64,000 nucleotides of DNA from assembly GCA_034002365.1 (NCBI GenBank), contig JAVFAR010000003.1:1-64000 (forward strand), read 5' to 3'. Each line of letters begins with the position of its first letter. Positions within the stretch are counted from its first letter, which is position 1. The notes under the pieces were generated by a model that was not told where the DNA came from, did not search any database, and saw nothing but the letters and a program-made list of their open reading frames with translations. Shown here piece after piece: positions 63,335 through 64,000 of the stretch. Both the position numbers and the translations under genes were made by a program. Source of the stretch: Trichloromonas sp034002365. GTDB taxonomy: Bacteria; Desulfobacterota; Desulfuromonadia; Desulfuromonadales; Trichloromonadaceae.

Positions 63335-64000
63335 CTAGGGGAAAAGGGCGACCCGGATCAATCCTAGAAAGATCTGGGGAAAGAAGAACAGAACCAGGGA
63401 GCAGAGCGCCGTGATCGACAGGGGCAGCAGGCAGAAGAGCGGCGCTTCCTGAACCCCGGATTCCGTCTCGCCTTCGGGGAGTTTGGCGAAAAATCCCCGG
63501 TAGACGATGGGGAAGAAATAGGCGGCATTGAGAAGAGAGCTGACCAATAGCACCACCACCAGCACGATCTGCTGCGCTTCAAAAGCGCCGATGACCAGAT
63601 TCCACTTGCTCAGAAAGCCCCCCATCGGCGGCATGCCGATGATGCTCATGGAGCCGAGGAAAAAAGCCAAATAGGTGATCGGCATCTTGCGGCCGAGACC
63701 GTCCATCTGGCTGATGTATTTTTTGTGATGGGCGACGTAGATCGCCCCGGCGCAGAAGAAGAGGGTGATCTTGCCGAAGGCGTGCATAGCGATGTGCAGC
63801 ACGCCGCCGGTCATCCCCGCCGCCGTCAGCATGCCGGCGCCGAGAATCATGTAGGAGAGTTGGCCGATGGTCGAATAGGCGAGGCGCCGCTTGAGGTTGT
63901 CCTGGGTCAGCGCGACCAGCGAGGCCGTGAGGATGGTGATCGAGGCGATGGTGGCGATGACTACCCCGAGATTCAGATCGCGCAGCAGGTCGGGGCCGAA
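63335..64000 (-). CDS. Proton/sodium antiporter-like subunit, N-terminus outside window
   Basis: 222 codons visible; the frame runs off the right edge. LTQDNLKRRLAYSTIGQLSYMILGAG, HIAMHAFGKITLFFCAGAIYVAHHKK, MPITYLAFFLGSMSIIGMPPMGGFLSKWN are Proton_antipo_M features of the MrpD/NuoN/NuoM group, with the conserved His and Lys intact. The C-terminus is short and lacks the hydrophilic extension of the 61101 gene. So at least two different antiporter-like subunits belong to this locus. Confidence 0.88.
   Translation of the reverse strand, partial: FGPDLLRDLNLGVVIATIASITILTASLVALTQDNLKRRLAYSTIGQLSYMILGAGMLTAAGMTGGVLHIAMHAFGKITLFFCAGAIYVAHHKKYISQMDGLGRKMPITYLAFFLGSMSIIGMPPMGGFLSKWNLVIGAFEAQQIVLVVVLLVSSLLNAAYFFPIVYRGFFAKLPEGETESGVQEAPLFCLLPLSITALCSLVLFFFPQIFLGLIRVALFP

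Overview
The window looks like the replication-origin region of a GC-rich member of the Desulfuromonadia (Geobacter/Desulfuromonas/Pelobacter-like, formerly Deltaproteobacteria). The grounds are the gene order atpF'-F-H-A-G-D-C / bactofilin-parB-parA-rsmG-mnmG-mnmE-yidC-yidD-rnpA-rpmH / dnaA-dnaN-recF-gyrB-gyrA, an F1 operon without atpB or atpE, a CIRCE-controlled hrcA-grpE-dnaK-dnaJ cluster, rubrerythrin, and general protein character. No rRNA, tRNA, CRISPR array, prophage or insertion sequence was recognised.

Region by region. 1-4.8 kb: a one-directional cluster of exported proteins: a protein made of 36-residue Asn/Gly/Ala/Gln repeats, a CsgG/HfaB-like outer-membrane lipoprotein, small exported proteins, a double LPP20-like protein and a DUF2807 protein, closed by a terminator. 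I read this as a divergent curli-like (functional amyloid) assembly locus; it is the best candidate for an undescribed system. 4.9-6.9 kb: a tiny membrane-protein gene with its own promoter and an in-frame TGA that may encode selenocysteine, a zinc-ribbon protein, rubrerythrin with promoter and leader hairpin, and an unknown protein. 6.9-17.5 kb (minus): uvrA carrying an in-frame palindromic repeat, pdxA, two parvulin-type chaperone/isomerases, mfd and nadA. 17.6-22.6 kb: tatA-tatC, a cyclopropane fatty acid synthase, a cheW remnant, an HD-GYP protein and a GntR regulator with a palindrome over its own promoter.

22.7-37.6 kb (minus): the F1 ATP synthase operon, bactofilin, ParB/ParA, rsmG-mnmG, a perfect parS site, mnmE, yidC, yidD, rnpA and rpmH. 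37.5-46.6 kb (plus): dnaA, a DnaA-box-containing gap (probable oriC), dnaN, recF, gyrB and gyrA. Genes on both sides point away from the dnaA/dnaN region, as expected around an origin. The dnaA-dnaN-recF stretch is strikingly A+T-rich compared with its neighbours.

46.5-52.1 kb (plus, one exception): a TPR protein, gpsA, a periplasmic cyclophilin, a degenerate EEP-family protein, an inverted pair of DnaA boxes, nth, a minus-strand membrane protein and an FKBP isomerase. 52.2-59.8 kb (minus): a lipoprotein, an LpoA/periplasmic-binding-like protein, then dnaJ, dnaK, grpE and hrcA read from a CIRCE-covered promoter. 59.9-64 kb (minus): hemW and part of a multi-subunit proton/sodium antiporter (complex-I-like) locus with two very small membrane proteins; the last gene runs off the window.

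Product calls rest on recognisable motifs and overall similarity remembered for the families. No database search was run, and start sites were chosen from ribosome-binding sites and family length.
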